Of a DNA stretch of 64,000 nt, positions 1 to 12,900 are shown in pieces. How positions within the stretch are numbered: position 1 is the first letter of the stretch; the number at the start of each line of letters is the position of its first letter. Under the pieces are notes generated by a model, which saw nothing but the letters and a program-made list of their open reading frames with translations, did not search any database and was not told where the DNA came from. The position numbers were made by a program, and so were the translations under genes. This stretch comes from Polytrichum commune. Lineage: Eukaryota; Streptophyta; Polytrichopsida; Polytrichales; Polytrichaceae. Location: positions 27,156,001-27,220,000 of the forward strand of contig OX485806.1 of NCBI GenBank assembly GCA_950295325.1, read 5' to 3'.

Positions 1-1964
1 TAATCGACTCTCCTTGACTTTGGCGTGAGATAAGCTCATTTCTAGGAGAAGTGAAACCCCACCACTCCCTTTGCAATTTTAAAGTTTAGTTGTTTAAGTG
101 GCTACCGTGATAGGAGGAAGTGAAAACTCCTTGTTTGTTGGCTCTCTTTGAGAAACTTTCCGATTGAAACTTTGAAGAAAATAAGAATTTACAACTTTAG
201 GATGACCGACACAAAGTCCGTGTTTTTTTTTTAAAGCAGTCTTGGCTCGATTTGATTTGGATGTAAGTTGGGTGTAAACCCCTAAGCATGAGAGAGGCCT
301 TATCCAAGGCTCTCCATGCACAAAGACGTGTGTTTGAGCCACATACTTCCATTCTCATGAATTGTGTCAAAATTGACCAAATGTAAAATAAAATTGTTCT
401 TCTAGTGTATAGTAAAAAACTAGTTGGTGTTGAAAAACTTAATGTTATTAGAGATTTGGACCAAAATGCACAACGTGGTGCCCCTTGAATGCAAATACAT
501 GCTTATTATTTTGATCATCAAAAGCCACATGTGAATGTATTTTCAATTCTCATTGACACGAGACAATGTATAACATGTAGTCTAAATTATCTAAAAGCAT
601 GAAAAAACATGTTCTTAAGACTCAACGAGGGTGATAGAAATTGTGAATTTGGCCGTGCGATTAGCCCCTTGGTCCTTAATTGTTAGGAGTCTTGATTATG
701 GTCCATTGCCCATCGTCTAGAACAAAATAATTGTGAAAGAACAATTGAAAGGTCCAAGGTATGTGTGTGTCATTCGGTTACCTTTCTTCATTGAACCCCT
801 ACATTTGATTGGTGTGTGGTCCGGTGAAGATCAATCAACAATAACCTTACAAATACATGTTTAAAAGAGATTGTACTACGCCTTCATACTATATCAACTA
901 TTTCACACTCGACAACAAACACAACTGGGAGAACCTATGTAACCAAAATAAGAAATCAACAAACATGCACTTCCGACAAGCACGAATAAATTAAAGGGAG
1001 GTTCAATTTCCACTCCGATCTTGGTGGTGCTTCCTCATAGATTTGCTAGTGGGACACAAGTTTCATTGTGTGGACTTGATCGGTAGAGCTGGAGAACACG
1101 AAACACAAAACTGAATAAACACCCACATACTTGAGATCAAGGAGGAGTTGATCACATTGGCCACTTCTGGCATCGTCCATCAGCATCTTCGGCTGCAATA
1201 ATGTGAAAAGTGGTGGGCCAACATCCAGTTCTCAACATAATCCCCAACAATTTCACGGCTCGAACTGGACGGAAAGTTTGGTGTGATTGGGGCCCGAGGA
1301 GGCGAACCGACTCAAAAAACCACAAGTTGTAAAGGTGAAGTGTATTTCAATTGGTATTCAAGGCTGACTCGGTCAACAAAACAAATGGTAATAATGTAAG
1401 GTATGTCAAGTTGCTAGGTCGCACAACCCTAAGTGTGGGTGTCGTGTGGGCAACAACTAGCCATTGGAAGAAGTTTTGCCCCATCTTTTCCTCTCTTGGC
1501 CCCACGACTCCAAAACAAAATAAATGTTCCGTCAATGAACGGGGAGAGCTAGGTCAATACACTAGGTCTCGTATTTAGTGTCACCAAGCCTCTTTGTCTT
1601 GCTCAATAATCAATTGTAAACCACCCGTGTAGATGGTGCCAACACTAAATGTAAACCTAACATTACTTTTATCATTCCTTGTAACAAAAAAAGGGGGCAT
1701 TGTAGATTTACAATATTGCAGTTGGTGTCATTTACTCGGTGAATTATTCATTCAGATTCCAATCGTCCATGACAATAGTTCAATGCAAAATTGTTAGGGT
1801 GCAAAGTATACCAAACTTTGTTTCAATGGTTGGCATTTGGATGAAGTAGAAGTAAGTAGGGATGACAGTATTTGTAAACTTTGTTCCTAAGAAATATCAC
1901 TAGGGAAAGCCACCGTGATGACGTACAATACCATATGACACTACATACAATGTTTATTTAGTGT

Positions 1965-2090
1965 AGTTACAGATGAACCGGTTGAGTTTGTGAAATTACT
2001 GGTTCAAATTCAAGACTTTAGAAACACTACCGACCCTTTTAGAGGAATATATGAAATATTATTCTGTTTGGTAAAGAAAACCAAAAAAGA
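1965..2090 (+). mobile_element. Truncated hAT-type MITE
   Basis: This segment matches the internal part of the MITE at 30658-30888: AGTTACAGATGAACCGGTTG, then a stretch resembling 'gaccattttagaggaat', then an AAAACCAAAA block. Both terminal repeats are missing, so it is an old fragment of the family whose complete members lie at 26562, 30658 and 61716. Confidence 0.6.
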
Positions 2091-2399
2091 TGGACACTAA
2101 TGTCCATTTTGAGCAACTCATAATATCATATTATTCAACCTTGTTATTGCAAAAGGTGCTTAGGGCCAGTTCACACGGGGGTCCCAAGTCCTAAGGCCCA
2201 AGTCACATGAGGTCAATCCATGCAATCTCAACTGTTGAGAGCATGGAAATTGGGACTTACCACTTCACATAGGGTCCCAAGTCCCAAGTATGACGTGGAT
2301 GTCTACATGGCAACACTTTTTGGAAGTGAGGCTTGGGACTTGTGTTGCGAGTTGGGGCGGGCAAAAAGCTAAGACCTAATTCTCAACCCAAGTCTTGCG

Positions 2400-2825
2400 A
2401 ATATTTTTCCATAAAATAATAAATGACATAAATTAATATTCTATGTCACTTTGGTAACTTTTGTGATGACACTTCTTATGAATAAGTTTGCGAGTATTGT
2501 CATATCAACTTACTTTAGTTCATCCCAAGGTTACTTATTGAAAGTTTGACATATGTTGCATCCTAACGTTTTTGAAATGAAGTATTGGCACGGAAGATTG
2601 GAATTTGGATGAAAAAGTCACTTAGTAAGAGTGACATTTTTGCAACATTGCAAGTCTACAAAGCCCAATTTTTTTCTTATAAGGAATGACATATAATGTT
2701 ATATTCACATATAGTATGGGTGGGCACAACACGGGCCATTCACAATTAGTATCGAGCAAGCCAAGTATAATTGGTGACACTAATTGCATTGTTTAGTGTA
2801 GTTTCTTTGTCGCAATTGACACTAA
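2400..2825 (+). mobile_element. Degraded MITE, CTACACTA-ended family (copy 1)
   Basis: The order of sequence blocks (a TATGTCACTTTGGTAACTTT block, a GTGATGACAC block, TTGGATGAAAA, then ATTAGTATCGAGCAAG and a TTAGTGTAGTTT end) is shared with 34030-34382 and 57447-57826. The left end is poorly preserved. No coding capacity. The superfamily is uncertain; the ends look CACTA-like. Confidence 0.5.
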
Positions 2826-3274
2826 CAATAACATGAATGAATGAATGATTGTCCATGGTCTGAGTTCATGGTCCGACTTTCATGATCCGACTTCATAAAA
2901 ATTTAGTTTTGAGAGCTTTGGGCCCTTCACTAGGTGTAAACCGAATGTGGACCAAGAAGAATGACCATGCACCAAAAAGTGAAGGTGTTGATTTTTTTAA
3001 TACATGCCCAAAAAGGGCAATTTTGAAAAAAAATCAAGTTTGACCATTCTCTTGGCTTCTCTTGGGCTTCAGTTGCCTTCACTTCTTGTTAAATGTGCCG
3101 AAGATGTGGCTTGCAAATCTTCTCACAACAATTTTTACAAAAAAATGAGCGATTTAATTTGTACATGTGACATGTACCTTGTGTTGTCACTACACTAAAT
3201 GTGATATTTAGTGTTTGATTGAATTTAATTTTGTTACCACCCTACCTTGATCAACACTAAAGCTCAATTTTTTG

Positions 3275-3560
3275 ATGATTAGTGTTAGAAGATTTCCCAT
3301 TGCGGTTATTTTGACCACCCTGATCTACAGTCACTAAACGACTACAGATTTTTCTTTTTCATTTGTCAACTATAATTTTAAATTTTTTGGGGCGTGTAAT
3401 GTACCTTTGGAAAGGTCTTGAAAATACCTTTCCAACGGTATATTACAATCCCCAAAATTCCAAACATTGCACTTGGTAGAGCAAAAAAACAAATTTGCAC
3501 TCAAAATCTTGGGTTTTAGATATCCCACGTTGATTTGTGGAACACGTTGGAGCCGGTTTA
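3275..3560 (+). mobile_element. Fragment related to the CACTA-like MITE at 24958
   Basis: The block 'ctgatctacagtcactaaac' and the following AAAATTTT and 'cgtgtaatgtacctttggaa' sequences resemble the interior of the complete element at 24958-25290. I cannot find clean CACTA ends here, so it is called a fragment. Confidence 0.4.
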
Positions 3561-3804
3561 AGGGGTAGGGCAAGATAGCAATGGTATGTGTCATGGGCTA
3601 TGATATGATTAAGGCACATGGAGGGTAGATTTGTTAAAATTTTATTAAAATGGCATTTCTTTGCTATGGGCCCTTGCCTTTTCCTACCAGGCCACCTCTC
3701 TTGCCTCTCTCATCACAAAACCCATTGGACCATGTCAGTGCATTTATTAGGCCTTGAAAATTATATTATGGGGACCTCAACCTTCATGGTCCCTCTGACA
3801 TTTT

Positions 3805-3908
3805 TTTCCTTAGTGTAAACCGAAGTTGTCCCGGGACAACTTGAGCATCCAATCAGGTGCCTTGCAGAGTCTTGGTCTAACTTCATGGTCCATAGTGTAA
3901 ATTGGCCC
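3805..3908. mobile_element. Right end of a Harbinger-like MITE
   Basis: The sequence ends in GGTCCATAGTGTAAATTGGCCC followed by TAA (3909-3911). Apart from two changes this equals the terminal repeat of the complete element at 55291-55924. No convincing left end was found nearby. Confidence 0.45.
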
Positions 3909-4859
3909 TAAGATTTCAAGAAACCAAGAATTTAGCCTCTTGACCTTCACATTGGAGACCAAAGTCCACCGTTGCACTCTAAACTGCCTACATGGCAATA
4001 TATATTTTTATCGAGGCGACAAACTCTCAAAGGAAGTTTGGGTCGGACATGATTGGAAACCCCAAACTATGGTCAAGAGGTTGTCGATTTTTTTCCATAA
4101 AGAAATTAAAAATTGACAAGATCTTGGTTGTTAGATTGCAGGGGTTGTTTTGGGCAAGGAATAAAGTGGGATGCTCCTTCTTCCCTTGGACTTTTGGGCT
4201 TGGCCTTTGGAGGCTTCACACTATGCCCAACCGAAGGCATTAATTCCTATATTTTATTGGCTATGTATTTTCAGCCCAATTATTTGGACTCTCGACTTGG
4301 ACAACCATGTTGTGAAGCGGCCCTCATTTCTTTTGCATGATGGATTTTTAGATGCTTGAAGAACATATAAGATTGAGGCATCTATAACTGACAACATAAG
4401 AAAGTTTGCACATGTCTAGGAGCAATAATAGTGGGGGATTATTTTTCATGCAAAGAGGAACATAATCTAAGGAGGATGCAATTTTTTTAATTTTTTTTAT
4501 AAAAAAAATTTGTCCTTTTTTTTCACCATGAACATAGATTGCTTCAAAGTTCCAAGTGGTAATGTCTATTGGAACACACAATCAATCAATACGTTCATCG
4601 TCAATTGCTCATCTAAATGCTGATTCTTGGCTACACTGGTTGTCAAAACTCTTACGAGGGTAAGCAATTTTCATAAGCCACCACCACATAAACCTCAATT
4701 CCATTGACATAAAAATGTAGCCCAAGAACATATCTCATTTGTGTCAGCATTACATGTAAAGTTGTAAGAGGACCTGGTCAACTTTGGATGCCTCAACCTT
4801 TACCCTACGTTCACTATGGTGGAAGAGATCATCGCAACAGTGTCCAAGGAAACTTTAGG

Positions 4860-5017
4860 GCATAATTAGCCAAGACCCTGGTGTTTCCATCTTTTGTTTT
4901 ATAAATATTTAATTTTAAATGTATTCCATAGAACCCTTTAAAGTTATCGGTAGATTACCTGAGGTCAAAACTCAACCGGTTCATTTGTAACTAGCAGCCG
5001 GTTCTCCCTCTTCATTG
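4860..5017 (-). mobile_element. 5'-truncated hAT-type MITE
   Basis: This is a minus-orientation member of the family seen at 26562. It contains GGGCATAATT near 4858, the internal CTCAACCGGTTCATTTGTAA, and a right end reading CCGGTTCTCCCTCTTCATTG. The opposite terminus is diverged or lost, so no target duplication can be shown. A 13-C run (5023-5035) follows immediately. Confidence 0.6.
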
Positions 5018-5253
5018 CTACGCCCCCCCCCCCCCAAAAAAGTAAAAAATCAAATTGGTCGCAATGAATCATGGTATAGTGTTGTGAGAATGTGAAGGCA
5101 CAAAAACGACATTTGGTTTTGGCAATGCCCGGCTCTTTATTTGTAAAAATGAAAGCCAACAATAGTGGCCATATTTGTCATTGAAGGTGTAGAGAACATA
5201 TTGTGTTCAAAGAGAGTGGGTTTTGAAAGGGGCAATCTAAACAAAACTACTTT

Positions 5254-5337
5254 TTCTTTTCTTTTCTTTCTTTTCTTTCTTTTCTTTATTTCTTTATTTC
5301 TTTATTTCTTTCTTTCTTTTTGGGGTGGGGGGGGGGG
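5254..5337. repeat. TTTC/TTTA microsatellite with G-run
   Basis: A pyrimidine-rich run of TTTTC, TTTC and TTTATTTC units is followed by TGGGGT and an 11-G run. It is a simple-sequence tract with no gene. Confidence 0.85.
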
Positions 5338-6232
5338 ATTGGACACCAAAACATGCTTCAGGTTCAAATATGGTGAGGAGTGCGATGCTAATGACTAATG
5401 AGGAAATGTTCAAGAGTTTGGATATCTATCATAGTTTTAAAAAAATAAAGAAGGGTTAGTCCTATACATCGTTCAAAGGGTACTGATGACACAAGCAATA
5501 GATTTTGCAATTTTGAAAAGGAACATGTTTCTTGTAAAATAAAATACATGAAGTTCATGGTTTGTAAGGTAGTCGTCAAGAGAATGTTGTTAATATTACC
5601 ATCAACAAATTTTTCCATCCTCACACACAACTTACAATATTGATGGGTCATGGAGGTGGTCATTCGACGTAGCGGGGAATCATATTCATTGGGTGCTTAA
5701 ATAAATAAATAAATCTTCCATCTTTGTCTAGAAACTTGCAAAATTCAACAACAAAATTAGAAACATTTTATGAGCAATTCTACATCCATTGCTTGAAGAA
5801 TGGTGTATGCTGTTAATCAAGGCTTTGATGTTGAAACTTGTTCCAAATATGAATTAATCAACAACAATCAACCTCATAACGTGACCCAAACTTGACAAGA
5901 TAGAGGGTTTGTGTTGCACTTATGATCCGGACATGTCATCATCTTGCACAATGTATGGTAAGTTGCCCAAAACATCGGGGTTTTATGTCTCATGTCAAAG
6001 TTGTTACATGGCTGAAAAATTATAGTCAACAATTGCATTATAAAACATGTTGTGTATGAGTTTTCTTTTGTGTCAAAGCTATTCAAGATAGATAGATAGA
6101 TAGAAACTCCGGTCCATGTTTCAAAGCTATTCAACTTATAGTGGTACAACCCAAAAACAATCATGAACGAAACAACAATCATCATGCTTTCAAACCCTAA
6201 CTATGAAAGTAATGGGGGAGGTGATTGCTTAA

Positions 6233-6249
6233 CCCTTAAAAGAGGTTGC
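6233..6249. repeat. piggyBac left terminal inverted repeat
   Basis: CCCTTAAAAGAGGTTGC directly follows the TTAA at 6229-6232. The first 15 bases are identical to the right end in inverted orientation. Confidence 0.93.
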
Positions 6250-7109
6250 CCCTTGTTGGTGGGTGCATGTAGAGCCCCAGTATTTTGGGGCAGAGGTGCA
6301 TTTGGCTGCCTCTATAGACAGCTACCTGTATCCCACTTGATTGCAACTTTTTTGTGAGGGTGGGCCCCGAAGTGTGGATGATAGCGGAGAAGTTCTTTCT
6401 TGAAATGTATATGCTTTGAATTACTGTTACATTTCCAACTCCGATGGGGTGCGGTTGGGTTGTGGAAATGGAGTACGTATCCGAACCGCATGTATACGGT
6501 CTGTGGTGGGTACTAGACGTACGCTGGACGCAAGCTGGGGTGCGTCCTTTCTGTCCGACGTCACGCCAAACAGGGAGTCATCCAGTGCCTTTCGTGACCG
6601 GGTCAGCCTGTATCCTACTCCAACCGTTCTGTGAGGTGACCTAATGGACAAGGACCATGTGCCACATGGACCAATGGGGTTCGACTTCTGCAGAGTGGCG
6701 TGAGGTGAGTCCATGTCCCACGACAGCGGCATCAGAAACAGTTATGTCTGTGCATATATCTGCGGCACGCTGGTTTCGGTGCGTGACGGCTATGCAAACA
6801 CTCTGCATTCAGGTTGCGATGCGACATTTCAGATGTGCAGGAAATGACTTTACATATTGAAGTTGAATACAAATGTTACATGCCAAACTGCAAGTGATTT
6901 CAGTGCCAAAATACAGTGATCCGTGTTGTGCCTCCGGGATGGCAGCACTCTGGCTCTCAGCGCTATGCCGGAACAAAATCCCATATAAGTACGAGCTATG
7001 TCCAAAACTACACAAATTCTTTGTGTTCGCTCGAGCTACATCTCGCAGCTACGTGCCTGAACTATGTACAAACCGTGTCTTCACTGTGTCTCCAGCGACG
7101 CCCACCCGT

Positions 7110-7546
7110 TCACAGCTTCGTGACCTCGAATTGATCATCACCAACCAGAGTGAAGGTCACCGTGTCGCCGATCTTCAGTTCATTGGCGGTACAAAACCCC
7201 GCCCAACCCAAAGTGAAGCAGCAGATCGTCTGCTTGCCAAACGTTCGCGTTGCAGTCTTCACGTTCCATGGCATCAGCGGGCCGTGTAGAGTGTACCAAA
7301 TGCCGTCGAACCGCTCCACTCCATGAGTGCGCCAGAACAACGTTGGGACATCCTGCGCCCACCCCCTTGCACTTACAATTCACGAACTGTGTACCAAATA
7401 CCCTAGAACGCCAGAATGAATGACGACAATTCCGTGACAGGGGGGGGAATAATATAGGCACAAAATTTCAAGCCTACCTTTACGGCAGTAGATCCGTCAG
7501 CAAACCTGCCATCAGGGGAAGAGGATTCAAGGCCAAATCTAAATTC
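7110..7546 (-). CDS. 3' exons of a B3-domain gene carried by the piggyBac element (partial)
   Basis: Two phase-0 exons can be read: 7546-7478 (acceptor TTCCAG, donor AAG|GTAGGC) and 7352-7110 (acceptor GCGCAG, stop TGA at 7112-7110). The last exon encodes a segment ending FTLGWAGFCTANELKIGD, VTFTLVGDDQFEV and TKL. This matches the second half of the plant B3 DNA-binding fold: a 'GW..F...N.L..GD.v.F.L......F.V' pattern, preceded by 'DG.W'. B3 proteins are plant transcription factors that bind DNA through this barrel. The first strands of the domain and the N-terminus should lie upstream (about 7.6-9.6 kb). I see several candidate exons there, for example one ending CCTCAG|GTACGT near 8196, but could not join them in one frame. 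The gene is in the same orientation as, and downstream of, the transposase. It is either a captured host gene or an established element gene; which one is unknown. Confidence 0.6.
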
Positions 7547-9996
7547 CTGGAAATAGATGGCACTTCTTCATTACAGGAGGACACAGACTGTCATATACGA
7601 AAATCACGGTAGGGCACATAGACCAATCAACACCGACACTGGAAGTCACTAGTGAATGCGGTTCATTGATTCATTGATTGACTGATTCATTGAAACACAA
7701 ATTTAACGTAAATATAATGTGTATGCAACAATAACAAGGGACATATGGCACTCACCAGTGTTCCATAAACTACAGAATGTCCCCTCGTGCATAAGCTGTT
7801 CGTCCGAGGGAGCGGTATGGAGCAAACCAAATGATCAGAACAATATGATCAAGCAATAGTTGATAAGTATAGATAAAAGTGTGAACCCTGTCCCTAACTA
7901 AACTCAGCACATATATCATATATAAAACCTCCAGTCAGAGCAAACATACATGTAGAATAATTGATGAAGAGATTTGTGCTGGTATTTATGGACTAACTCT
8001 GTGATTAAACACATATGTCTAATCGTCATTGACACATATTGCTTTGTTTCCACTTCCATAGGTTATAGGTGGTGCTAAGTATGGATGCAATACACACAGC
8101 TCAGATGAAATATCATTTCAAAACGTGTTAGGGTTTTGGGCAAACCACCACCTGTCCCATCTAACTACACCCCCCGAACAACAAATCGTACGTACCTGAG
8201 GCGGTGCATAGCGTTGCTTATAAATCTCCCGAGCTTTCAATTAGCACTCGTCTATGAGAGTGACATCCCCTACCGAACACCGACCAAGGTGCTCGCATGT
8301 GCTGCTACTCTGAGCACGATCATGTTTGGCACAACTTTCACTGCAATTAACCCCAAATAATCCCAATCAAGCAGCCAGTCTATATCCATTCCTTGCCTAA
8401 AAAGCTTGACAAGAAAGAGCACATAGCTTTTGTCAGTCTTTAAAATCGGCCAATCATTTACATCCAGTTAATGCCACCACTTGAGGGTATTTGGATCTGA
8501 AATCTCATTCTCACCATACACAGCCACAGTTGGGATACAATTTTAGTCTTTGGTTGATAAGATCTGTTGCAGCTGCCTTCCTGTGTGACAAAGTTGCCAA
8601 AGTCAGCCAACAATGCAAATTCACAATGCCAGTGCCGTGGACCCACAGCAAAAACCCGCTGTCATTGAACAGCAAATGAGAACCATAACTAATAAAATCT
8701 CCACACACCTGGAGGGTTAGTGCAACCCTGTGAACGGAAAGGACCCCATGCACAATGTCTACAATACCTATTCTGAACTACAAATTTGACCAAGGGTACA
8801 AGTACTCTCCAAAGCAGTATATCAGCCCAATTGCTATTACAAGCACATAATTGGGGAATGGATTTTGTGCATGATAAATTACCAGTAGCAGTCAATAAGA
8901 TTGTATGGGCGGTGAAGCTCCTCAAACACATGCTGCGCTCCTCCAACACTGTCGGCGACTGATGGCAAACTTTGGTTGCTCTCTGCAAATTCACATGACC
9001 AGAAATGGTTGAGGACCGATGGCAAAAATAACCGGTAATTGTGCTTCAAATTTAGACTTATCAAGTACATCAGGTAGCCCGTCAGTGAGTCACTATACAT
9101 TATGATATCCAGCGGCCAAAAGGGCAGGCGAATGGACTTCTTCTCACAACAAGGTCGTAAACCAGAAATAGTCTGCCACTATCACACTCACATTTGTAAA
9201 GGCCCGCGCCAAAATGATGTTCACATCCACATTGGTGTAACACCTCGGGACGATCTGTGAGACGTGGCCCACGCGCAAATTATCTGCACATAAATTGGAA
9301 GCCCACGACATAAGAGATGAGCAGTTATTCTACAGGCACCAACTGCCCAAGAAACCTATGACATGAAGGTGCGAACCCACTGGAGTGCATATGCCGATCC
9401 CACGGATAGAATAGCATAAGAACTCGTGACACCTTAGGCAAACATAACAGACGAAACGGCTACAACAGAACACATGAGGTAAACATTTACAATGGAGTGC
9501 ATTTACAAGCAGAAATGGTGGCCTAAGTACAAACAAAGACGTGACAGAGGAAGCTCTCCTAGCCGTCAAAAAGGGCCTTGACTGAGTCACTATGGTCCGT
9601 CATCAAGGCCAAAAAGTTTCCTAAGGGAGTCCAGAAGCGCATCGAGGACACTAAAAAGGATGGGTGACGGAGCCCAGGCGATCCGCAGGGGCCTGTTCGT
9701 CTACGACTAAGCCGGCAGTGAACACTCCAATGTCACCTCTGCTCCGGATATGATATGTCCAGCAAAAAATCAAAAACTCGCGACGCATCGGACGCCAAGC
9801 ACAGTTCATATTGAGGATACTCAAAGCGACCAACGGCGGAATCGGTCTGGGATTGTTTGTCCGCACTGGCTCTTCGCGGAATCCACGACCACGGGGAGAT
9901 CCACACGCGCTTCAATCCACGTCTGCTGCGAAGCTCCTTCCTGTACCAACATCACACTTCTCACACATATCAGATGTGAGACAAGCACCCCCCAAA
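7547..9996. other. piggyBac interior with unresolved exons
   Basis: This stretch lies between the transposase stop and the B3-type exons. It has no long open frame. On the minus strand there are plausible short exons with good splice sites, such as one starting after TTAATTGCAG near 8342 and one after TTTGTCACACAG near 8580. They may be the 5' part of the B3 gene, but the frames do not join without a stop, so I leave them unassigned. Confidence 0.35.
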
Positions 9997-12900
9997 CTAT
10001 AAGCTCTCGTGATGTGCCTGGTAACAGGATTCCGGGCACATCCACTTGTTTCCGCAAGAGGTGCAGAACCACTTCTGCACCCGGCCACAGATCACACAGC
10101 TGCGCTTTAATTTTGACCGCCGCAGCGTGTGGACAGGGAGGCGGCGTCGAGGTCTTCGTTCAGGGGGGACACGAACTCCTTGGCGGGCATGTATCGCCTG
10201 CATGGCAAGGTGCTTGCCGACCGCGATCTTGAAGGCCAGATGTGAGGTTACGGGCAATCCGAGGTCTTCCATTTGCTTCACCCAACACACGTATGAGTTC
10301 ACCATTGTCTGGTCCACGATGAGGTGGAAAATTTTCACCCACCACTTGTGGCACCTCAGCTGCGATGAATAGTTGCCACGGAGCTGATCCGTGACATCAA
10401 CTCCGCGCATGTACTCGACGTACTGCCGGTGCATGGGGGAGGATGGCACCATCAACTGCCCTGGAAGTCCCGGTATTCGTCGAAGGACCTTACTATTCGG
10501 CTCCCACGGGGCGGCTGCGGTGCTCAACAGGGTCACCAGCTTCTTGTCCTGCCAGGACACGACGCCCATTTGGCGATGGACATGATTCCATATAACCATG
10601 GACCCCCTGACAGTAGAGTCAGGCTCCCGATACAGACCACCAGGCAAGTTTTTGCTGGTGCGTCGAACAGTACCCGTGGCCCATATCCCCTTGCACATTA
10701 GCTCATGAAACAGGTTCACACTTGCGAAGAAATTATCAATCACCAAACAGTGCCCCCGGTTCTCCAATCCCCTCACCATCCGTTCGACCACGTGGTAGCC
10801 CAAACCATGAGGCCCTGCCCCTGTTCCTTCACCGAAGTAGACCTCCATCTGCCAGACAAACCTGCTCTTGGAGCTCGCCAACAACCACACCTTAATCCCA
10901 AACCTCACAGGCTTGTCCGGCATGAATTGCCTAATGAAACAATAACGGCCTTTGTAGGGGATGACACACTCATCCACAGTTATCTCCCTCTCGAGATTGT
11001 AAATATCTTTTGAAACGTTTACAAACATTTCAACAAGCCATCGTGTCTTCGCAATCCTGTCAAACCTAGGGTCACTCACATCCCTCACTATGGTGGAGTT
11101 ATCTACTAGATGCAAACAACGCATTATCTGCTCCCACCTCCCTAGCGACATGATGGACGAGATAAGAGAACAATACAAGAATGGCTGGCTACGCATCCAA
11201 TACTGCCTCACGCTTGGGAGCCTTTTGCATCCCATGAGGATACAAATCCCCAACCACCCCCGAATGTCAGTTCCATTCACATCCTTCCACGCCAGGCCCC
11301 CCTTTGTGCGTGGCAACTCATTATCAGTAGGAGGCAAAACTGCCCTCGCATACCTGTTGGTCTCTAGTACAATTCGATCCACACAGGCATCAGTCCAGTA
11401 CAATTCAAAAACCGAATGTGGTAGAGGAATTCCCGTGGGTCTAGGGCACTTCAAACCTGGCGTCGGGCCCGTGAAGTTGTCACGGGTTCTAACGAAGTCC
11501 ACGCTGCTCGAATTCCAAGACTCCTTCCTGTAGTATTCAGCCAGCTGAGCAGTATCCATGTGCACGGGTGTGAATGAGTCCGGGCTCATGCACCACTGTT
11601 CGAGGCCAGGTGAAGGGGGTTTACTCTCATCCAAATTGTCGACATCGAAATCTGAGTCTGAGCTCTCAATGGTGTCACAAAACTCGGGTAGCCACTCTTC
11701 GCCACTAGAGTCCGCCGACAATATTCCCGTCTCAACCCCACCGGCGGTTTGCACTGATGTGTTAGAGCAATGCAGATATTCGGGGAGCCCAAGACTTACC
11801 TGCGGAAAAGTGTCTCTTGCTGTCGAGTCTTGAGTACCATCGACCCCCTCAGTATCGGAGGGGGCATCGTAATCCGCGATGGGGCAGCCTCCTGGAATTT
11901 CGGGTATCACCTCCACGTCGATGTTTTCAGCTACACACTCCGTTAGGCCCGGCCCGGTGCCACTCCCCACTCCGCTCGCATTCTCTCCCAAAAGCCCGCT
12001 GTCACTCAGTCCCGCGACTGCCCCTCCAAGAACACCGACCGAGTCAGGCACGGGGCTGAAGCAATGCTGCCTCTTCCACCAGCCGTAACCGTGGCCCCCC
12101 TCGCTTCCGTAGGCACGCACCTCTGGCCCATCTGCAACGCGGACGTTCTCCTCATTCAGGTGGCACTCTCTGTCATACCCCCCTAGGTCACACAGCACCA
12201 TCCTCTTGCCAGTAGAGGCATGCACCCCCTCCCCGATTACATCCCCCTGCGTCCAAGAAGGTGTGTCGCCAGTGTGGAAAGAATGCTCACTCAGAAATCT
12301 ATTCGGAACAAGAACGGCCCATCCAGCCCGCCTACAACTCCACTGGACATACGTCCCTTGGAAGCGGTCCTGCATAATACCAACCTCAAGAAGAACCGGC
12401 CTCTCCAACGACCCGCCTGGATGTGTAGCGCCGAAGCCCGTGTGCTTTGAAATTGGAGCTGATGTCCTCCACGCGTCGTCGCGGAACACGGACTCCCAGA
12501 GGTTGACATTTAAGGTATCCATGCTGCCAAGCGAATGTTGCGATTCAGGCGCCACAATGTCGTCCAGGCCCACATACCCTTCAACGTCCCCCAACACCTC
12601 CCAGATTGTGTCGTCGTTCACCCTTTGCTGCTCGTACTCTGCTACTTGCATTGCCAAGGCGCGCGTCCGAACACCATCAGTGAGGTTGGGCTGGAGTGCT
12701 GGCGGCATCCATGCACGCGGTCTCCTGGGCTTGGACCACACAAGCTTGCCCTTCTCCTCCCGCGTTCGTCTTGCACTTGCACCCCGCTGTCCACCTGCAC
12801 AGCGACGGAACAGTCACACTTGCTCATGCCCAGATGAAGAGATTGCACATGCAACAGCCACACTTGCTCACGCAAAATTCAGGAGATTACACATGCCACA

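Larger units (their letters stand above)
1..6228. other. AT-rich gene-free flank with decayed transposon pieces
   Basis: I see no coding region here. All open frames are short, lack recognisable motifs and sit in AT-rich sequence full of homopolymers. Recognisable content is limited to the MITE fragments listed separately (1965-2090, 2400-2825, 3275-3560, 3805-3908, 4860-5017) and simple repeats. The rest of the stretch holds nothing I can name. Confidence 0.7.
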
